From the NCBI RefSeq assembly GCF_001654845.1, contig NZ_LXES01000035.1, positions 1 through 47,155 of the forward strand: 47,155 nt of DNA, in the 5' to 3' direction. Within the stretch, counting starts at the first letter, position 1. Every line of letters starts with the position of its first letter. The translations under genes were made by a program, and so were the position numbers. Below are positions 25,178 through 34,465 of the stretch, piece after piece. The notes below the pieces were generated by a model that did not search any database, had not been told where the DNA came from, and saw only the letters and a list, made by a program, of their open reading frames with translations. This DNA is from Enterobacter soli ATCC BAA-2102. Its GTDB lineage: Bacteria; Pseudomonadota; Gammaproteobacteria; Enterobacterales; Enterobacteriaceae.

Positions 25178-28100
25178 TTGCCGCGGTGATTCGTGCTTCA
25201 TTACGTAACCGGCTGCTGGTGATCCTGGCGGCACTGATTATGGCCGGGTGGGGCTGGTGGGCGGTGCAACGTGCGCCGCTGGATGCGCTTCCCGATCTTT
25301 CTGATGTGCAGGTTATTGTCAAAGCCAGCTATCCCGGCAAAGCGCCACAGGTGATAGAGGACCAGGTCACCTGGCCACTGACCACGTCGATGCTCTCTGT
25401 GCCGGGGGCTAAAACGGTGCGCGGCTTTTCCATGTTTGGTGATGCCTATGTCTACGTGCTGTTTGAAGATGGCACGGACTTGTACTGGGCTCGCTCCCGC
25501 GTGCTGGAGTATTTAAGCCAGGTGCAGTCGCAATTTCCGGCGGGAGTGAAAGTCTCGCTGGGGCCAGACGCCACCGGAGTAGGCTGGATTTACGAATACG
25601 CCCTTGTCGATCGCAGCGGAAAACACAGCCTGGCAGACCTGCGGGCCATTCAGGACTGGACGCTGAAGTTTGAACTTAAAACCGTGCCGAACGTGTCGGA
25701 AGTCGCCAGCATTGGTGGGATGGTGCGTCAGTATCAGATTATGGCCGATCCGGCCAGGATGCGTGCGCTGAACATTACGCACAGCCTGCTTTCCAGCGCA
25801 GTGCAGGCGGCCAACAAAGAGAGTGGCGGCGCATTGCTGGAAATGGGTGAGGCTGAGTATATGGTGCGCACCACCGGCTATTTGCGGTCGCTGGATGATT
25901 TTCTCAACGTGGTGATCGCCAGCCGGGACGGTGTGCCAGTGCTGCTAAAAGACGTCGCGACCATTGGTTTTGGCCCGGAAATTCGCCGGGGCGTGGCGGA
26001 GCTGAACGGTGAGGGAGAGGTTGCCGGTGGCGTGGTCGTGATGCGCTATGGGCAGAATGCGCTGGACACCATTCACGCGGTGAAAGCAAAGCTCAGTGAA
26101 TTGCAGAAAACGTTGCCAGAAGGTGTGGAAATTGTCCCGGTCTATGACCGCTCAACCCTGATTGAAGAGTCGGTTAAGACGCTGACGCATAAGCTGCTGG
26201 AAGAATTTGCGGTCGTGGTGGTGGTGTGTGCACTGTTTTTATTCCATTTCCGTTCGGCGCTGGTGGCCATTGTCTCTCTGCCGCTGGGGATCCTGGGGGC
26301 ATTTGTGGTGATGCACTATCAGGGGATCAACGCGAACATCATGTCGCTTGGCGGGATCGCTATTGCTATCGGGGCGATGGTCGACGCCGCGATTGTGATG
26401 ATTGAAAACATGCACAAAGTGCTGGAGCAATGGCGGCATGATAACCCGGATAAAACGCCGTCGTCCGGGGATTACTGGCACCTGGCGGAGCGCGCCGCCG
26501 TGGAAGTTGGTCCGGCTCTGTTTTGCAGCCTGCTTATCATCACCTTGTCGTTCATCCCTGTGTTTTCGCTCGAGGCGCAGGAAGGGCGTATGTTTTCCCC
26601 GCTGGCGTTTACCAAAACCTGGTCAATGGCGGTGGCGGCAGGGCTTGGCATTACCCTGGTGCCGGTCCTGATGGGCTATTTTATTCGCGGGCAAATCCCT
26701 GATGAAAAAGCCAACCCCATCAACCGGGTGCTGATCCGCCTGTATGAACCTTTGCTGGATAAGGTGCTCTCTTTTCCGAAAACTACGCTGGTGCTGGCTT
26801 TTGCGCTTTTGGTGGCGACACTCTGGCCGTTAAGCCGCCTGGGAAGTGAGTTTATGCCACCTCTGGATGAAGGGGATTTGCTGTATATGCCATCCACGCT
26901 GCCAGGCATTTCCGCCCGCGAGGCTTCGCGGTTGTTGCAGCAAACAGACCGGCTGATTAAAAGCGTACCGGAAGTGGAAAGCGTATTTGGTAAGGCCGGA
27001 AGGGCAGAATCGGCAACCGATCCGGCGCCGCTTACCATGCTGGAAACGACTATCCACTTTAAACCGCGCGCTCAGTGGCGCCCGGGAATGACAACGCAAA
27101 AACTGGTCGAGGAGCTGGATAAAACGGTGTCCATCCCCGGCATTGCTAACGTGTGGGTGCCACCTATCCGTAACCGCCTGGATATGCTGGCCACAGGGAT
27201 CAAAAGCCCGGTAGGCATTAAGGTGAACGGCAATAATATTGCGGATATCGAGCGGGTCGCCCAGCAGATTGAACAGGTGGTGAAGCAGGTGCCAGGCGTC
27301 ACTTCAGCTTTGGCGGAACGCCTGGCGGGTGGGCGCTATGTGGATATTCGTATCGACAGGCAAAAGGCTGCGCGATACGGCGTGTCCGTCGATGAACTAC
27401 AAAGCATGGTTTCTACCTTAGTAGGTGGCGATAACATTGGTGAGGTCATTCAGGGGCGCGAGCGTTATCCCATCAACCTGCGCTACCCACGAGACCTTCG
27501 TGATAATGTGGATAAACTGCGCGTCTTACCCGTGATCGCCGCGAACGGCAGCCAGATTGCGCTTGGCGAGCTGGCGGATATCGTGGTGACGGAAGGTCCG
27601 CCAATGTTGAAAAGTGAAAATGCGCGACTGTCTAACTGGATTTATGTCGACCTGCGCGGGCGAGATCTGAAGTCTGCGGTAGATGAAATGCAAAAGCGGG
27701 TGGCGGAGCAGGTTGTTTTACCGCAGGGCGTGTCTCTCTCCTGGTCCGGACAATTCGAATATCTTGAGCGGGCCACGGCGAAGCTAAAAATAGTCCTGCC
27801 AGTGACCCTCATGATTATATTTATACTGCTTTGGTTAACCTTTAAACGCGTTTCAGATGTCCTGATAATAATGGGGACATTACCGTTTGCACTTATTGGG
27901 GGCGTGTGGTTACTGTGGCTGCTTGAATATAATCTGTCGGTGGCGGGGGCGGTAGGATTTATCGCGCTTTCCGGTGTCGCGGCAGAATTTGGCGTAATAA
28001 TGGTGCTCTATTTAAATCATGCGCTGGATAAGTACCGTCAGCGGGAACCTGACGGCGGAAGTGCAATGGTTATGCGTGCTATCCATGAAGGAGCCGTGCT

Positions 28101-28290
28101 TCGCGTTCGCCCGAAAGTGATGACTGTAGCCACCATCATGGCAGGGCTGCTGCCCATTATGTGGGGGGGCGGCAGCGGTTCGGAGGTGATGCAGCGCATC
28201 GCGGCGCCAATGATAGGTGGGATGGTGACTGCGCCATTGCTGTCAATGCTGGTTATTCCTGCGCTGTATAAATTGTTACATCGACGTTAA
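25174..28290 (+). CDS. cusA: CusA-type heavy-metal RND efflux pump
   Basis: HME-RND inner-membrane antiporter, 1038 residues, driven by the proton gradient. The Cu(I)/Ag(I)-binding methionine triad of E. coli CusA (573, 623, 672) is present one residue earlier: M572 in [11 protein letters not shown]622 in LTMLETT, M671 in [19 protein letters not shown] (~30-42), [20 protein letters not shown] in TM4 with its proton-relay acidic residues, and [11 protein letters not shown] near TM10 mark the HME subgroup rather than drug pumps. The ATG overlaps the cusB stop (ATGA). Codon usage becomes visibly richer in ATA and TTA over ~27780-28050. No cusRS pair is adjacent. Confidence 0.95.
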   Translation: MIAAVIRASLRNRLLVILAALIMAGWGWWAVQRAPLDALPDLSDVQVIVKASYPGKAPQVIEDQVTWPLTTSMLSVPGAKTVRGFSMFGDAYVYVLFEDGTDLYWARSRVLEYLSQVQSQFPAGVKVSLGPDATGVGWIYEYALVDRSGKHSLADLRAIQDWTLKFELKTVPNVSEVASIGGMVRQYQIMADPARMRALNITHSLLSSAVQAANKESGGALLEMGEAEYMVRTTGYLRSLDDFLNVVIASRDGVPVLLKDVATIGFGPEIRRGVAELNGEGEVAGGVVVMRYGQNALDTIHAVKAKLSELQKTLPEGVEIVPVYDRSTLIEESVKTLTHKLLEEFAVVVVVCALFLFHFRSALVAIVSLPLGILGAFVVMHYQGINANIMSLGGIAIAIGAMVDAAIVMIENMHKVLEQWRHDNPDKTPSSGDYWHLAERAAVEVGPALFCSLLIITLSFIPVFSLEAQEGRMFSPLAFTKTWSMAVAAGLGITLVPVLMGYFIRGQIPDEKANPINRVLIRLYEPLLDKVLSFPKTTLVLAFALLVATLWPLSRLGSEFMPPLDEGDLLYMPSTLPGISAREASRLLQQTDRLIKSVPEVESVFGKAGRAESATDPAPLTMLETTIHFKPRAQWRPGMTTQKLVEELDKTVSIPGIANVWVPPIRNRLDMLATGIKSPVGIKVNGNNIADIERVAQQIEQVVKQVPGVTSALAERLAGGRYVDIRIDRQKAARYGVSVDELQSMVSTLVGGDNIGEVIQGRERYPINLRYPRDLRDNVDKLRVLPVIAANGSQIALGELADIVVTEGPPMLKSENARLSNWIYVDLRGRDLKSAVDEMQKRVAEQVVLPQGVSLSWSGQFEYLERATAKLKIVLPVTLMIIFILLWLTFKRVSDVLIIMGTLPFALIGGVWLLWLLEYNLSVAGAVGFIALSGVAAEFGVIMVLYLNHALDKYRQREPDGGSAMVMRAIHEGAVLRVRPKVMTVATIMAGLLPIMWGGGSGSEVMQRIAAPMIGGMVTAPLLSMLVIPALYKLLHRR

Positions 28291-28295
28291 ATATG

Positions 28296-28329
28296 CATCC
28301 TGTATGCGCTTATTCAGACATACAGGATG
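28296..28329 (+). terminator. Hairpin after cusA
   Basis: A perfect 11-bp stem, CATCCTGTATG and CATACAGGATG, begins five bases after the cusA stop. No T-tract follows, so it may stabilise the mRNA end or mark a Rho-dependent end rather than terminate intrinsically. Confidence 0.5.
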
Positions 28330-28453
28330 ACGCAACTTAAGAATATTCCCAGAACGAGTGGTGTTAATTAGGAATAACGCTGATGTCGTTAAGTCATCAT
28401 TCAACTATTCTATGGTAAACTTTGCCCCGAATACTAAGAATGGTAATTGCATT

Positions 28454-29029
28454 GTGATCGTACGAAATAAGTTTTACTTGATTTTATTGTTTATTTTTGG
28501 GCAGTTAACATTTTCTTCTGTTGCTATGGCAGAAGAAAGCGCGGCGGATAAAGGCTGGTTCTCAACTTTTACGGATAACGTCGCGCAAACCTGGAAGGAG
28601 CCAGAGCACTATGATCTGTATATTCCGGCAATAACGTGGCACGCGCGTTTTGCGTATGACAAAGAAAAGACTGATAAATACAACGAGCGCCCGTGGGGGG
28701 CTGGTTTTGGTCAGTCCCGCTGGGACGAAAAAGGGAACTGGCACGGCATCTACCTGATGGCCTTTAAAGATTCCTTTAACAAGTGGGAACCGATAGGTGG
28801 CTACGGTTGGGAGAAAACCTGGCGACCATTAGCAGACGATAACTTCCACGTGGGTCTGGGCTATACCGCAGGGGTTACCGCACGCGATAACTGGAAATAC
28901 ATTCCTATTCCGGTGATCTTGCCGCTGGCGTCCATTGGCTATGGTCCGGCAACGTTCCAGATGACGTATATTCCAGGGACTTACAACAACGGTAACGTTT
29001 ACTTCGCGTGGATGCGTTTTCAGTTTTAA
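28454..29029 (+). CDS. pagP: Lipid A palmitoyltransferase PagP
   Basis: Outer-membrane beta-barrel enzyme that moves palmitate from phospholipid to lipid A, usually PhoPQ-induced. The mature part is nearly identical to E. coli PagP in [14 protein letters not shown] (catalytic His), [12 protein letters not shown] (catalytic Asp-Ser) and the terminal [13 protein letters not shown] beta-strand. A signal peptide ends at SSVAMA. The start is uncertain: GTG at 28454 gives a normal signal peptide and 191 residues, while ATG at 28412 (or 28358) would add a hydrophilic tail that signal peptides do not have. No strong ribosome-binding site settles it. The gene shares no spacing with cusA and is likely independent. 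Confidence 0.92.
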   Translation: MIVRNKFYLILLFIFGQLTFSSVAMAEESAADKGWFSTFTDNVAQTWKEPEHYDLYIPAITWHARFAYDKEKTDKYNERPWGAGFGQSRWDEKGNWHGIYLMAFKDSFNKWEPIGGYGWEKTWRPLADDNFHVGLGYTAGVTARDNWKYIPIPVILPLASIGYGPATFQMTYIPGTYNNGNVYFAWMRFQF

Positions 29030-29141
29030 CTGAAAAAACTTTACGTGATGGCGAAAAAACGTACTGCCTTTGAATCATAAAGGATAAAAATCCGTCAGTG
29101 AAAATTAACGCGACTTTTGTCACTTTTTATCAAAGATCCGC

Positions 29142-29170
29142 TGGACAAAACGTCCCACAATTGTTGTACT
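29142..29170 (+). promoter_or_regulatory. cspE promoter
   Basis: TGGACA (29142-29147), a 17-base spacer and TGTACT (29165-29170) predict a start near 29177 and a ~43-nt untranslated leader. Confidence 0.55.
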
Positions 29171-29176
29171 GATACC

Positions 29177-29201
29177 CGACACAGCATTTGTGTCGTTTTT
29201 T
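29177..29201 (+). promoter_or_regulatory. Hairpin plus T-tract at the 5' end of cspE mRNA
   Basis: CGACACA (29177-29183), loop GCATT, TGTGTCG (29189-29195), then TTTTTT. It has the form of an intrinsic terminator but lies at the predicted 5' terminus, 19 bases before the cspE ATG. It could stabilise the mRNA, or act as a terminator for an upstream start, on which Csp antitermination could work. Confidence 0.5.
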
Positions 29202-29219
29202 AATGTAAAGGTAATTTTG

Positions 29220-29429
29220 ATGTCTAAGATTAAAGGTAACGTTAAGTGGTTTAATGAGTCCAAAGGATTCGGTTTCATTACTCCAGAAGATGGCAGCAAA
29301 GACGTGTTCGTACACTTCTCTGCAATCCAGACTAATGGTTTCAAAACCCTGGCTGAAGGTCAGCGCGTTGAGTTTGAAATCACTAACGGTGCCAAAGGCC
29401 CTTCTGCTGCTAACGTAATCGCTCTGTAA
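29220..29429 (+). CDS. cspE: Cold-shock-family RNA chaperone CspE
   Basis: Five-stranded OB-fold protein of 69 residues, essentially identical to E. coli CspE. RNP1 is KGFGFI (residues 16-21) and RNP2 is VFVHF (~29-33). It melts RNA secondary structure and acts as a transcription antiterminator; it is expressed at normal growth temperature. The ATG at 29220 is the family start; ten further in-frame codons upstream cross the leader T-run and are rejected. It is followed by a strong terminator. Confidence 0.98.
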
Positions 29430-29453
29430 TTCAGACGCGTCAGCAAGAATTTC

Positions 29454-29481
29454 AAAACCCGCTCATTGAGCGGGTTTTTTT
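29454..29481 (+). terminator. cspE terminator
   Basis: AAAACCCGCTC, loop ATT, GAGCGGGTTTT and further T. A strong intrinsic terminator beginning 24 bases after the stop. Confidence 0.92.
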
Positions 29482-29490
29482 CGTTTTAAA

Positions 29491-29577
29491 TCAGCCAAGA
29501 AAATAAATTTTCAGAAAGCTGGCGATGATCAGCACGCTCAGCAACACCATTCCTGCGCTCATCAAACTGTCTTTCAT
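29491..29577 (-). CDS. Candidate 28-residue membrane peptide downstream of crcB
   Basis: A short ORF on the minus strand encodes MKDSLMSAGM ... KIYFLG: a charged N-terminus, one hydrophobic helix (MVLLSVLIIASFL, residues 10-22), and a short aromatic/basic tail. GAGGG lies about eight bases before the ATG, a good ribosome-binding site. It begins 71 bases after the crcB stop on the same strand and could share its transcript. It ends against the cspE terminator, which on the minus strand has a partial U-tract. I do not recognise it. The clean start, site and topology favour a real small protein, but 28 codons can arise by chance. Confidence 0.5.
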   Translation of the reverse strand: MKDSLMSAGMVLLSVLIIASFLKIYFLG

Positions 29578-29648
29578 TCCGTCACCCTCGTTCAGTATTG
29601 CAACCAGAGTGACAGAGAAAAGTTAAGCCAACATTAACGCTCCTGAAG

Positions 29649-30032
29649 TTATTGAGGGCTGGCGGAGGAAAATAACCAAAATGCGATTGCCGTCATCGCA
29701 AATGAACCCAGCATGTTGACCGCAATGTTGGTCAATGCCCAGGTGAATCGCCCTTCCTGGAACAGGAACACCACCTCAGCGGAGAAGGTAGAGAATGTTG
29801 TCAGGCCGCCACAGAAACCGGTGGTGATCAAAACCTTCCACATCGGGTCGATATTCGTCATTCGGTTGAACCAGGCCAGCCCCATACCAATGATAAATGC
29901 GCCAATCAGGTTAGCGGCAAGCGTACCCATAGGGATTGCCTGATGCAGCGGATTAAACCGCATACTTAAGAACCACCGCGCAACGCTTCCTGTACCACCA
30001 CCGATAAAAACGGCTAAAAGTAGTTGTAACAC
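29649..30032 (-). CDS. crcB: Fluoride channel CrcB (Fluc)
   Basis: Dual-topology fluoride exporter of 127 residues with four hydrophobic helices. [13 protein letters not shown] (11-23), NLIGAFIIG (41-49) and [13 protein letters not shown] (72-84, the Na+/F- pathway loop) are the signature segments. It works as an antiparallel homodimer in the inner membrane. No fluoride riboswitch is visible in the 67 bases between it and divergent ybeM, in line with E. coli. Confidence 0.96.
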   Translation of the reverse strand: MLQLLLAVFIGGGTGSVARWFLSMRFNPLHQAIPMGTLAANLIGAFIIGMGLAWFNRMTNIDPMWKVLITTGFCGGLTTFSTFSAEVVFLFQEGRFTWALTNIAVNMLGSFAMTAIAFWLFSSASPQ

Positions 30033-30099
30033 GCTAAATACCTGCTATTTGATGTGTAAGAGCATCGAGTTTAACGCTGATGATGAGTGAGGGACAAAT

Positions 30100-30888
30100 A
30101 TGTATGTTGCGGTAGGGCAGTTTGCGGTAACGCCGCGCTGGGAAGAGAATGCGCAAAAATGCGTGGCCCTGATGGCTCAGGCGCGGCAGAAGGGGGCATC
30201 GTTGCTGGTGCTGCCTGAAGCGCTGCTGGCACGTGATGATAACGACCCGGATATGTCGGTGAAATCAGCCCAGCCGCTGGATGGCGGTTTTTTGCAGCTG
30301 TTGCTTCATGAAAGCGCCGGTAATCAACTGACCACGGTGCTGACTATCCATGTTCCGTCTTCGCCGGGAAGGGCAGTGAACACCCTTGTAGCGATTCGTG
30401 ACGGTGCGATTATCGCAAGCTACGCTAAATTACATCTCTACGATGCATTCAGTATTCAGGAGTCACGCCTGGTTGACCCTGGCGATGTCATGTCGCCATT
30501 GATTAACATCAGCGGCCTGAACATCGGGTTGATGACCTGCTACGATTTACGTTTTCCTGAGATGGCATTGAGCCTGGCTCTTAAAGGGGCTGATGTGTTG
30601 GTATTGCCTGCTGCGTGGGTTAAAGGCCCGCTTAAAGAGCACCACTGGGCAACGCTGCTTGCCGCCCGTGCGCTCGACACCACATGTTACATAGTGGCTG
30701 CCGGAGAGTGTGGGAATAAGAATATTGGCCAGAGCCGGGTTGTTGATCCGCTGGGGGTAACGGTCGCCGCGGCTGCGGAAGTACCGACTTTGCTGATGAC
30801 CGAGATATTTTCAGCCCGAATAGCTCTTGCGCGCCAGCAATTACCTGTTCTGCAAAATCGCCGGTTTGCGCCACCGCAATTATTCTGA
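30100..30888 (+). CDS. ybeM: Deaminated glutathione amidase YbeM
   Basis: Nitrilase-superfamily amidase of 262 residues. The catalytic triad is visible as E40 (VLPEALLA), K110 ([11 protein letters not shown]) and C147 ([10 protein letters not shown]). Nit1-type enzymes hydrolyse deaminated glutathione, a damage product of transaminases, to oxoglutarate and cysteinylglycine; E. coli YbeM is assigned this repair role (family knowledge). The gene here is full length, whereas the K-12 copy is, as I recall, disrupted. It is divergent from crcB and is followed by tatE on the same strand after a gap of 127 bases. Confidence 0.93.
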   Translation: MYVAVGQFAVTPRWEENAQKCVALMAQARQKGASLLVLPEALLARDDNDPDMSVKSAQPLDGGFLQLLLHESAGNQLTTVLTIHVPSSPGRAVNTLVAIRDGAIIASYAKLHLYDAFSIQESRLVDPGDVMSPLINISGLNIGLMTCYDLRFPEMALSLALKGADVLVLPAAWVKGPLKEHHWATLLAARALDTTCYIVAAGECGNKNIGQSRVVDPLGVTVAAAAEVPTLLMTEIFSARIALARQQLPVLQNRRFAPPQLF

Positions 30889-31015
30889 TGTTTTTTTCAA
30901 CAGTGCTTGATTCACCTTGTTACAGATTGCTATTGTGTGCGCGCGTCAAATGACCGTTAATAAGATCAGGTTTTTTGGCGCTGAATGCAGCCTGTTTTAT
31001 GTAAAGAAGGTATCT

Positions 31016-31219
31016 ATGGGTGAGATTAGTATTACCAAACTGCTGGTGGTTGCCGCACTGGTCGTCCTGCTGTTTGGTACCAAGAAGTTACGCACGCTGG
31101 GTGGTGACCTGGGTGCAGCAATTAAAGGCTTCAAGAAAGCGATGAATGACGATGATGCGGCTGCGAAGAAAAGCGCCGAGGATGACGTCCCTGCAGAGAA
31201 GCTTTCTCACAAAGAGTAA
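31016..31219 (+). CDS. tatE: Sec-independent translocase subunit TatE
   Basis: TatA paralog of 67 residues: a short N-terminal membrane helix ([21 protein letters not shown]), hinge GTKK, amphipathic helix ([19 protein letters not shown]) and an acidic/Lys tail. It can partly replace TatA in twin-arginine export with TatBC. The ATG at 31016 is preceded by AAGAAGG. The in-frame 33-codon extension upstream is not supported by the family. Confidence 0.97.
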   Translation: MGEISITKLLVVAALVVLLFGTKKLRTLGGDLGAAIKGFKKAMNDDDAAAKKSAEDDVPAEKLSHKE

Positions 31220-31241
31220 GAGCAATGCCTGAGGGCTTGCG

Positions 31242-31272
31242 AAAAAAAACCGGCTCAATGGCCGGTTTTTTT
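31242..31272 (+). terminator. tatE terminator, bidirectional with lipA
   Basis: An A-run, ACCGGC, loop TCAATG, GCCGGT and a T-run. The flanking A and T runs allow it to end both tatE (plus) and lipA (minus), which converge here. Confidence 0.9.
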
Positions 31273-31302
31273 ATGACGTAACTGTAAGTAAATATTTCTA
31301 TA

Positions 31303-32268
31303 TTATTTAACTTCTTCGCCTTTCGCCTGCATATCAGCGTGGTATGACGAGCGAACAAACGGGCCGCAGGCTGCATGGGTAAAGCCCATTGCCATTGCTT
31401 CGGCTTTCATTTCATCGAACTCATCCGGGCTAACATAACGCTGCACTGGCAGGTGATGGCGGCTAGGTTGCAGATACTGGCCCAGCGTCAGCATGGTAAC
31501 GCCATGACGGCGCAGATCGCGCATAACTTCAATGATCTCGGCATTGGTTTCACCGAGGCCAACCATCAGGCCTGACTTGGTCGGGATATGCGGGTGCGCT
31601 TCTTTAAAACGCTCCAGCAGCTTCAGGGACCAGTTGTAATCTGCACCAGGGCGAACCTGACGGTAGATACGCGGTACGTTTTCCAGGTTGTGGTTGAACA
31701 CATCCGGCGGCGTTGCGGTCAGGATATCCAGCGCGCGATCCATACGTCCACGGAAGTCTGGTACCAGCGTTTCGATTTTAATGTTTGGACTTTTCTCACG
31801 GATAGCAGTGATACAGTCAGCAAAGTGCTGAGCACCGCCATCACGCAGATCGTCACGGTCAACAGAGGTAATGACCACATAGCGCAGCGCCATGTCAGCA
31901 ATCGTCTGAGCCAGTTTTTGCGGTTCGTTAGCGTCAGGCGCAACAGGGCGGCCATGTGCTACGTCGCAGAACGGACAGCGGCGGGTACAAATTGCCCCCA
32001 GGATCATAAAGGTCGCTGTGCCGTGGTTGAAACATTCAGCAAGGTTGGGGCAAGAGGCTTCTTCACAGACAGAGTGAAGGCCATTTTTACGCATCGCCGC
32101 TTTGATCCCCTGGATACGCGAAGAGTCTGCCGGAAGTTTGATTTTCATCCATTCCGGTTTTCTTAACAGCGCTTCGCGCTCTGTAGCCACGTTTTTAACC
32201 GGGATAAGGGCCATTTTATCGGCATCGCGGTATTTAACACCGCGTTCCATCACAATGGGTTTACTCAT
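31303..32268 (-). CDS. lipA: Lipoyl synthase LipA
   Basis: Radical-SAM enzyme that inserts two sulfurs into protein-bound octanoyl groups to make lipoyl cofactor. The 321-residue protein has both 4Fe-4S cluster motifs at exactly the E. coli positions: auxiliary cluster C68, C73, C79 ([12 protein letters not shown]) and radical-SAM C94, C98, C101 (CTRRCPFC). It uses the product of LipB, encoded 1.5 kb upstream on the same strand, with ybeF between. The two are separate transcripts by spacing. Confidence 0.98.
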   Translation of the reverse strand: MSKPIVMERGVKYRDADKMALIPVKNVATEREALLRKPEWMKIKLPADSSRIQGIKAAMRKNGLHSVCEEASCPNLAECFNHGTATFMILGAICTRRCPFCDVAHGRPVAPDANEPQKLAQTIADMALRYVVITSVDRDDLRDGGAQHFADCITAIREKSPNIKIETLVPDFRGRMDRALDILTATPPDVFNHNLENVPRIYRQVRPGADYNWSLKLLERFKEAHPHIPTKSGLMVGLGETNAEIIEVMRDLRRHGVTMLTLGQYLQPSRHHLPVQRYVSPDEFDEMKAEAMAMGFTHAACGPFVRSSYHADMQAKGEEVK

Positions 32269-32475
32269 AGCGTGCGTGTTCCAGTTGCGAATATCGAAGG
32301 AAAGCGTTTCAATTCAAGGGAATGTTGTATTTATCAACTATTTTTGAACGAACGACAGGCAGTATATCATTGAAACGGTCGATAAAGCAGCCTGCCAGGT
32401 CGCCAAATTGTAAAATAGTTGTTGTTTTGTGCCTTTTGCCCCGCACCTGGCAGGGGCTTGTACTGAATGGGGTTG
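32269..32475. other. Intergenic region between lipA and ybeF
   Basis: 207 bases without an ORF. A 5-bp GC hairpin GCCCC/GGGGC (32438-32457) lies 18 bases beyond the ybeF stop but has no T-tract. The rest presumably holds the lipA promoter; no confident hexamers were assigned. Confidence 0.5.
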
Positions 32476-33429
32476 TCAGAAGGCCTGACGGATGACGTTA
32501 ATGACAGTCTCGAGTACCGGATCGCGCAGGCTGAGTTTGTTGTAATGCAGAGAAATTTCAACAGATTCAGTGTTCAGCTGCGGTAAGGTGATGCTCTCCA
32601 GCGGCCAGCATTTGCACAGCAGGGAGAACAGTCGGGCAGGCATAACGCAAAGCATATCGCTACTGCTAATCAGTGACGCCATCGTAAACATATTGTAACT
32701 GCTGAAGCTCACCTGACGTTCCGGGAAAATCTCGTCTAAGCGCTGACGCAGAACGTTCATGCTTTGCCCTTCGGTCATGAACGATGAATGCTCATAGCCG
32801 CGTAAGTTCTCCAGCGTCAGGGGGTGGCTGAGCACCGGGTGATGCTGGCGACACACCAGCGTCAGGCTGTCAGCATAGAGGACATTCTGCCCCAGTGCTC
32901 TGGCGTTAAAATTATTGCTATCGATAATCAGGTCGGTCTGGAATTGCGAGAGCTGAATTTCAGGCTCACTGACGGGAACATTACGCAGCAGTAGCTGTGG
33001 TGCGTGTTGTTTCACCGCCTGATAGATGATGGGCATGACCAGAACGCCAACAGAAGGGGACGTACCGATGGTAATCGTTCTCTGCTTATCGTAGCTTCCG
33101 GTCAGGTCCAGCGCGCCCAGAATCGATTCCAGCCCCTGGCTGATGTACTCATGCAGGTGGGTCGCATAGGCTGTAGGCGTCACACCCTGGCCTTTACGGA
33201 TAAATAAGGGATCGGGAAATATAGCGCGCAATTTCTGAATTGACTGGCTAATTGCAGAGGGCGTGAGATTAAGAATTTTCGCAGCGTTAACGATACCCTT
33301 GTGGACATATACTGCCTCAAAAATAGTCAGTAAATTGAGATCAATATTACGTAATGTCCGAAAAATTTGCGGTTTATCTTCACTACCGGGTTCATTCAGG
33401 CGTTTTGCTGGTAAATTATTATACTCCAC
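32476..33429 (-). CDS. ybeF: LysR-family regulator YbeF
   Basis: LysR-type transcription factor of 317 residues, the length of E. coli YbeF. The winged HTH is at residues ~27-85 (IDLNLLTIFEAVYVHKGIV, NAAKILNLTPSAISQSIQKL), with an effector-binding domain after it. It resembles the LeuO/YbdO branch of the family. Target genes are unknown. It has a hydrophilic ~25-residue N-terminal extension before the HTH. It lies between lipB and lipA, an arrangement conserved in E. coli, without a clear functional tie to lipoate. Confidence 0.92.
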   Translation of the reverse strand: MEYNNLPAKRLNEPGSEDKPQIFRTLRNIDLNLLTIFEAVYVHKGIVNAAKILNLTPSAISQSIQKLRAIFPDPLFIRKGQGVTPTAYATHLHEYISQGLESILGALDLTGSYDKQRTITIGTSPSVGVLVMPIIYQAVKQHAPQLLLRNVPVSEPEIQLSQFQTDLIIDSNNFNARALGQNVLYADSLTLVCRQHHPVLSHPLTLENLRGYEHSSFMTEGQSMNVLRQRLDEIFPERQVSFSSYNMFTMASLISSSDMLCVMPARLFSLLCKCWPLESITLPQLNTESVEISLHYNKLSLRDPVLETVINVIRQAF

Positions 33430-33520
33430 GCTTTCACTCCGTATTCATTCACAATATGAATGATAGTTGAAATTATTTATTATGCCTGTAGAGATTCGTA
33501 AAGTGTTTTGTAGGCGCCAC

Positions 33521-33537
33521 TTGTTTTTCAAAAACAA
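33521..33537. repeat. Palindrome upstream of ybeF
   Basis: Eight-base arms TTGTTTTT and AAAAACAA around a single central C, in the region upstream of the LysR gene. It could be an autoregulatory site or simply A/T-rich DNA. Confidence 0.4.
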
Positions 33538-33690
33538 ACAGTTGTGTGATTATCACGGAAGCTACATGAGCCTCTCAATCAGCTCTGGCTGTGGGCTAAA
33601 TAATTTATAGCGCTAATATGCGGGCGCGTTCAGGCGCTTCGAAAATATAGAATCTGCGGATTATTGTAAAGCGTAAAAGCGGGAAATAAG

Positions 33691-33719
33691 TGATGGCTCG
33701 TCAAATAATCAAGCCATCA
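33691..33719 (-). terminator. Hairpin after lipB
   Basis: TGATGGCT and AGCCATCA form an 8-bp stem with a 13-base loop, 11 bases beyond the lipB stop. The following minus-strand sequence ACTTATTTCC is only mildly T-rich. Confidence 0.5.
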
Positions 33720-33730
33720 TGTATGATATA

Positions 33731-34372
33731 TTAAGCAGGGATATATTCGTGAGGTGGATTGTTAAGTAGTGCTAACAAGTTGTTCAACAGCACCGGTCGA
33801 ATAATATCAGGTGTGGCTGTATCGACCCACTGACGCATTTGCGTCATTTCCATTCCGGCATATCCACATGGGTTGATGCGTAAGAACGGTGCGAGATCCA
33901 TATTAATATTTAACGCCAGTCCGTGGAACGAGCAGCCCTTACGGATCCGCAGACCCAGCGAGCAGATCTTCATTTCTCCAACGTATACGCCTGGCGCATC
34001 AGCCCGGGGATGGGCATCTATGCCATATTCCGCCAGTGTGTTCACCACGGTTTGTTCCAGCAGTGTGACCAGTTCACGTACGCCAAGTTTTCTGCGTTTC
34101 AGGTTCAGCAGGACATACATTACCTGCTGGCCCGGACCGTGATAGGTGACTTGTCCACCGCGATCGCTCTGAATAACCGGAATGTCTCCAGTCGTCAGTA
34201 GATGTTCTGCTTTGCCAGCCTGCCCCTGAGTAAACACCGGCAGATGTTCCACCAGCCAGATTTCATCAGGTGTGGTTTCATCGCGAGAATCGGTGAAATC
34301 ATGCATGGCCTGGGAGACAGGCTCGTAAGGTTGCAGCCCGAGTTGGCGGACAAGAATTTTATCCTGGTACAA
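33731..34372 (-). CDS. lipB: Octanoyltransferase LipB
   Basis: Transfers octanoate from acyl carrier protein to the lipoyl domains of 2-oxoacid dehydrogenases and GcvH. The protein has 213 residues. The catalytic pair is K135 ([10 protein letters not shown]) and C169 (INPCGYAG), at the E. coli positions, and [11 protein letters not shown] (72-82) is the conserved fatty-acid site loop. Translation starts at TTG (34372), the same rare start used by E. coli lipB, since the family N-terminus [12 protein letters not shown] begins exactly there and no ATG is available upstream in frame. Confidence 0.96.
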   Translation of the reverse strand: MYQDKILVRQLGLQPYEPVSQAMHDFTDSRDETTPDEIWLVEHLPVFTQGQAGKAEHLLTTGDIPVIQSDRGGQVTYHGPGQQVMYVLLNLKRRKLGVRELVTLLEQTVVNTLAEYGIDAHPRADAPGVYVGEMKICSLGLRIRKGCSFHGLALNINMDLAPFLRINPCGYAGMEMTQMRQWVDTATPDIIRPVLLNNLLALLNNPPHEYIPA

Positions 34373-34432
34373 AACTGTGTCTCCGAAGACAAGGGAGAAA
34401 AGGTGAGGGGATTATATCACAGCGAGGAGAGG

Positions 34433-34456
34433 GGTTACCCGGCAAACCGGGTAACC
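34433..34456. repeat. Perfect 10-bp hairpin between ybeD and lipB
   Basis: GGTTACCCGG, loop CAAA, CCGGGTAACC. It starts ten bases downstream of the ybeD stop and has no U-tract on either strand, so it is likely an mRNA-stabilising or pausing element. Confidence 0.6.
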
Positions 34457-34465
34457 GCAGAGGGA

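Larger units (their letters stand above)
33430..33730. other. AT-rich intergenic region between ybeF and lipB
   Basis: 301 bases without a credible ORF. It contains a near-perfect palindrome TTGTTTTT-C-AAAAACAA (33521-33537) about 90 bases upstream of ybeF, possibly an operator, and a hairpin after lipB (33691-33719). Confidence 0.6.

Noticed and set aside
30033..30099. Possible fluoride riboswitch ahead of crcB
   Set aside because: The gap is only 67 bases, is shared with divergent ybeM, and shows none of the conserved fluoride aptamer sequence.
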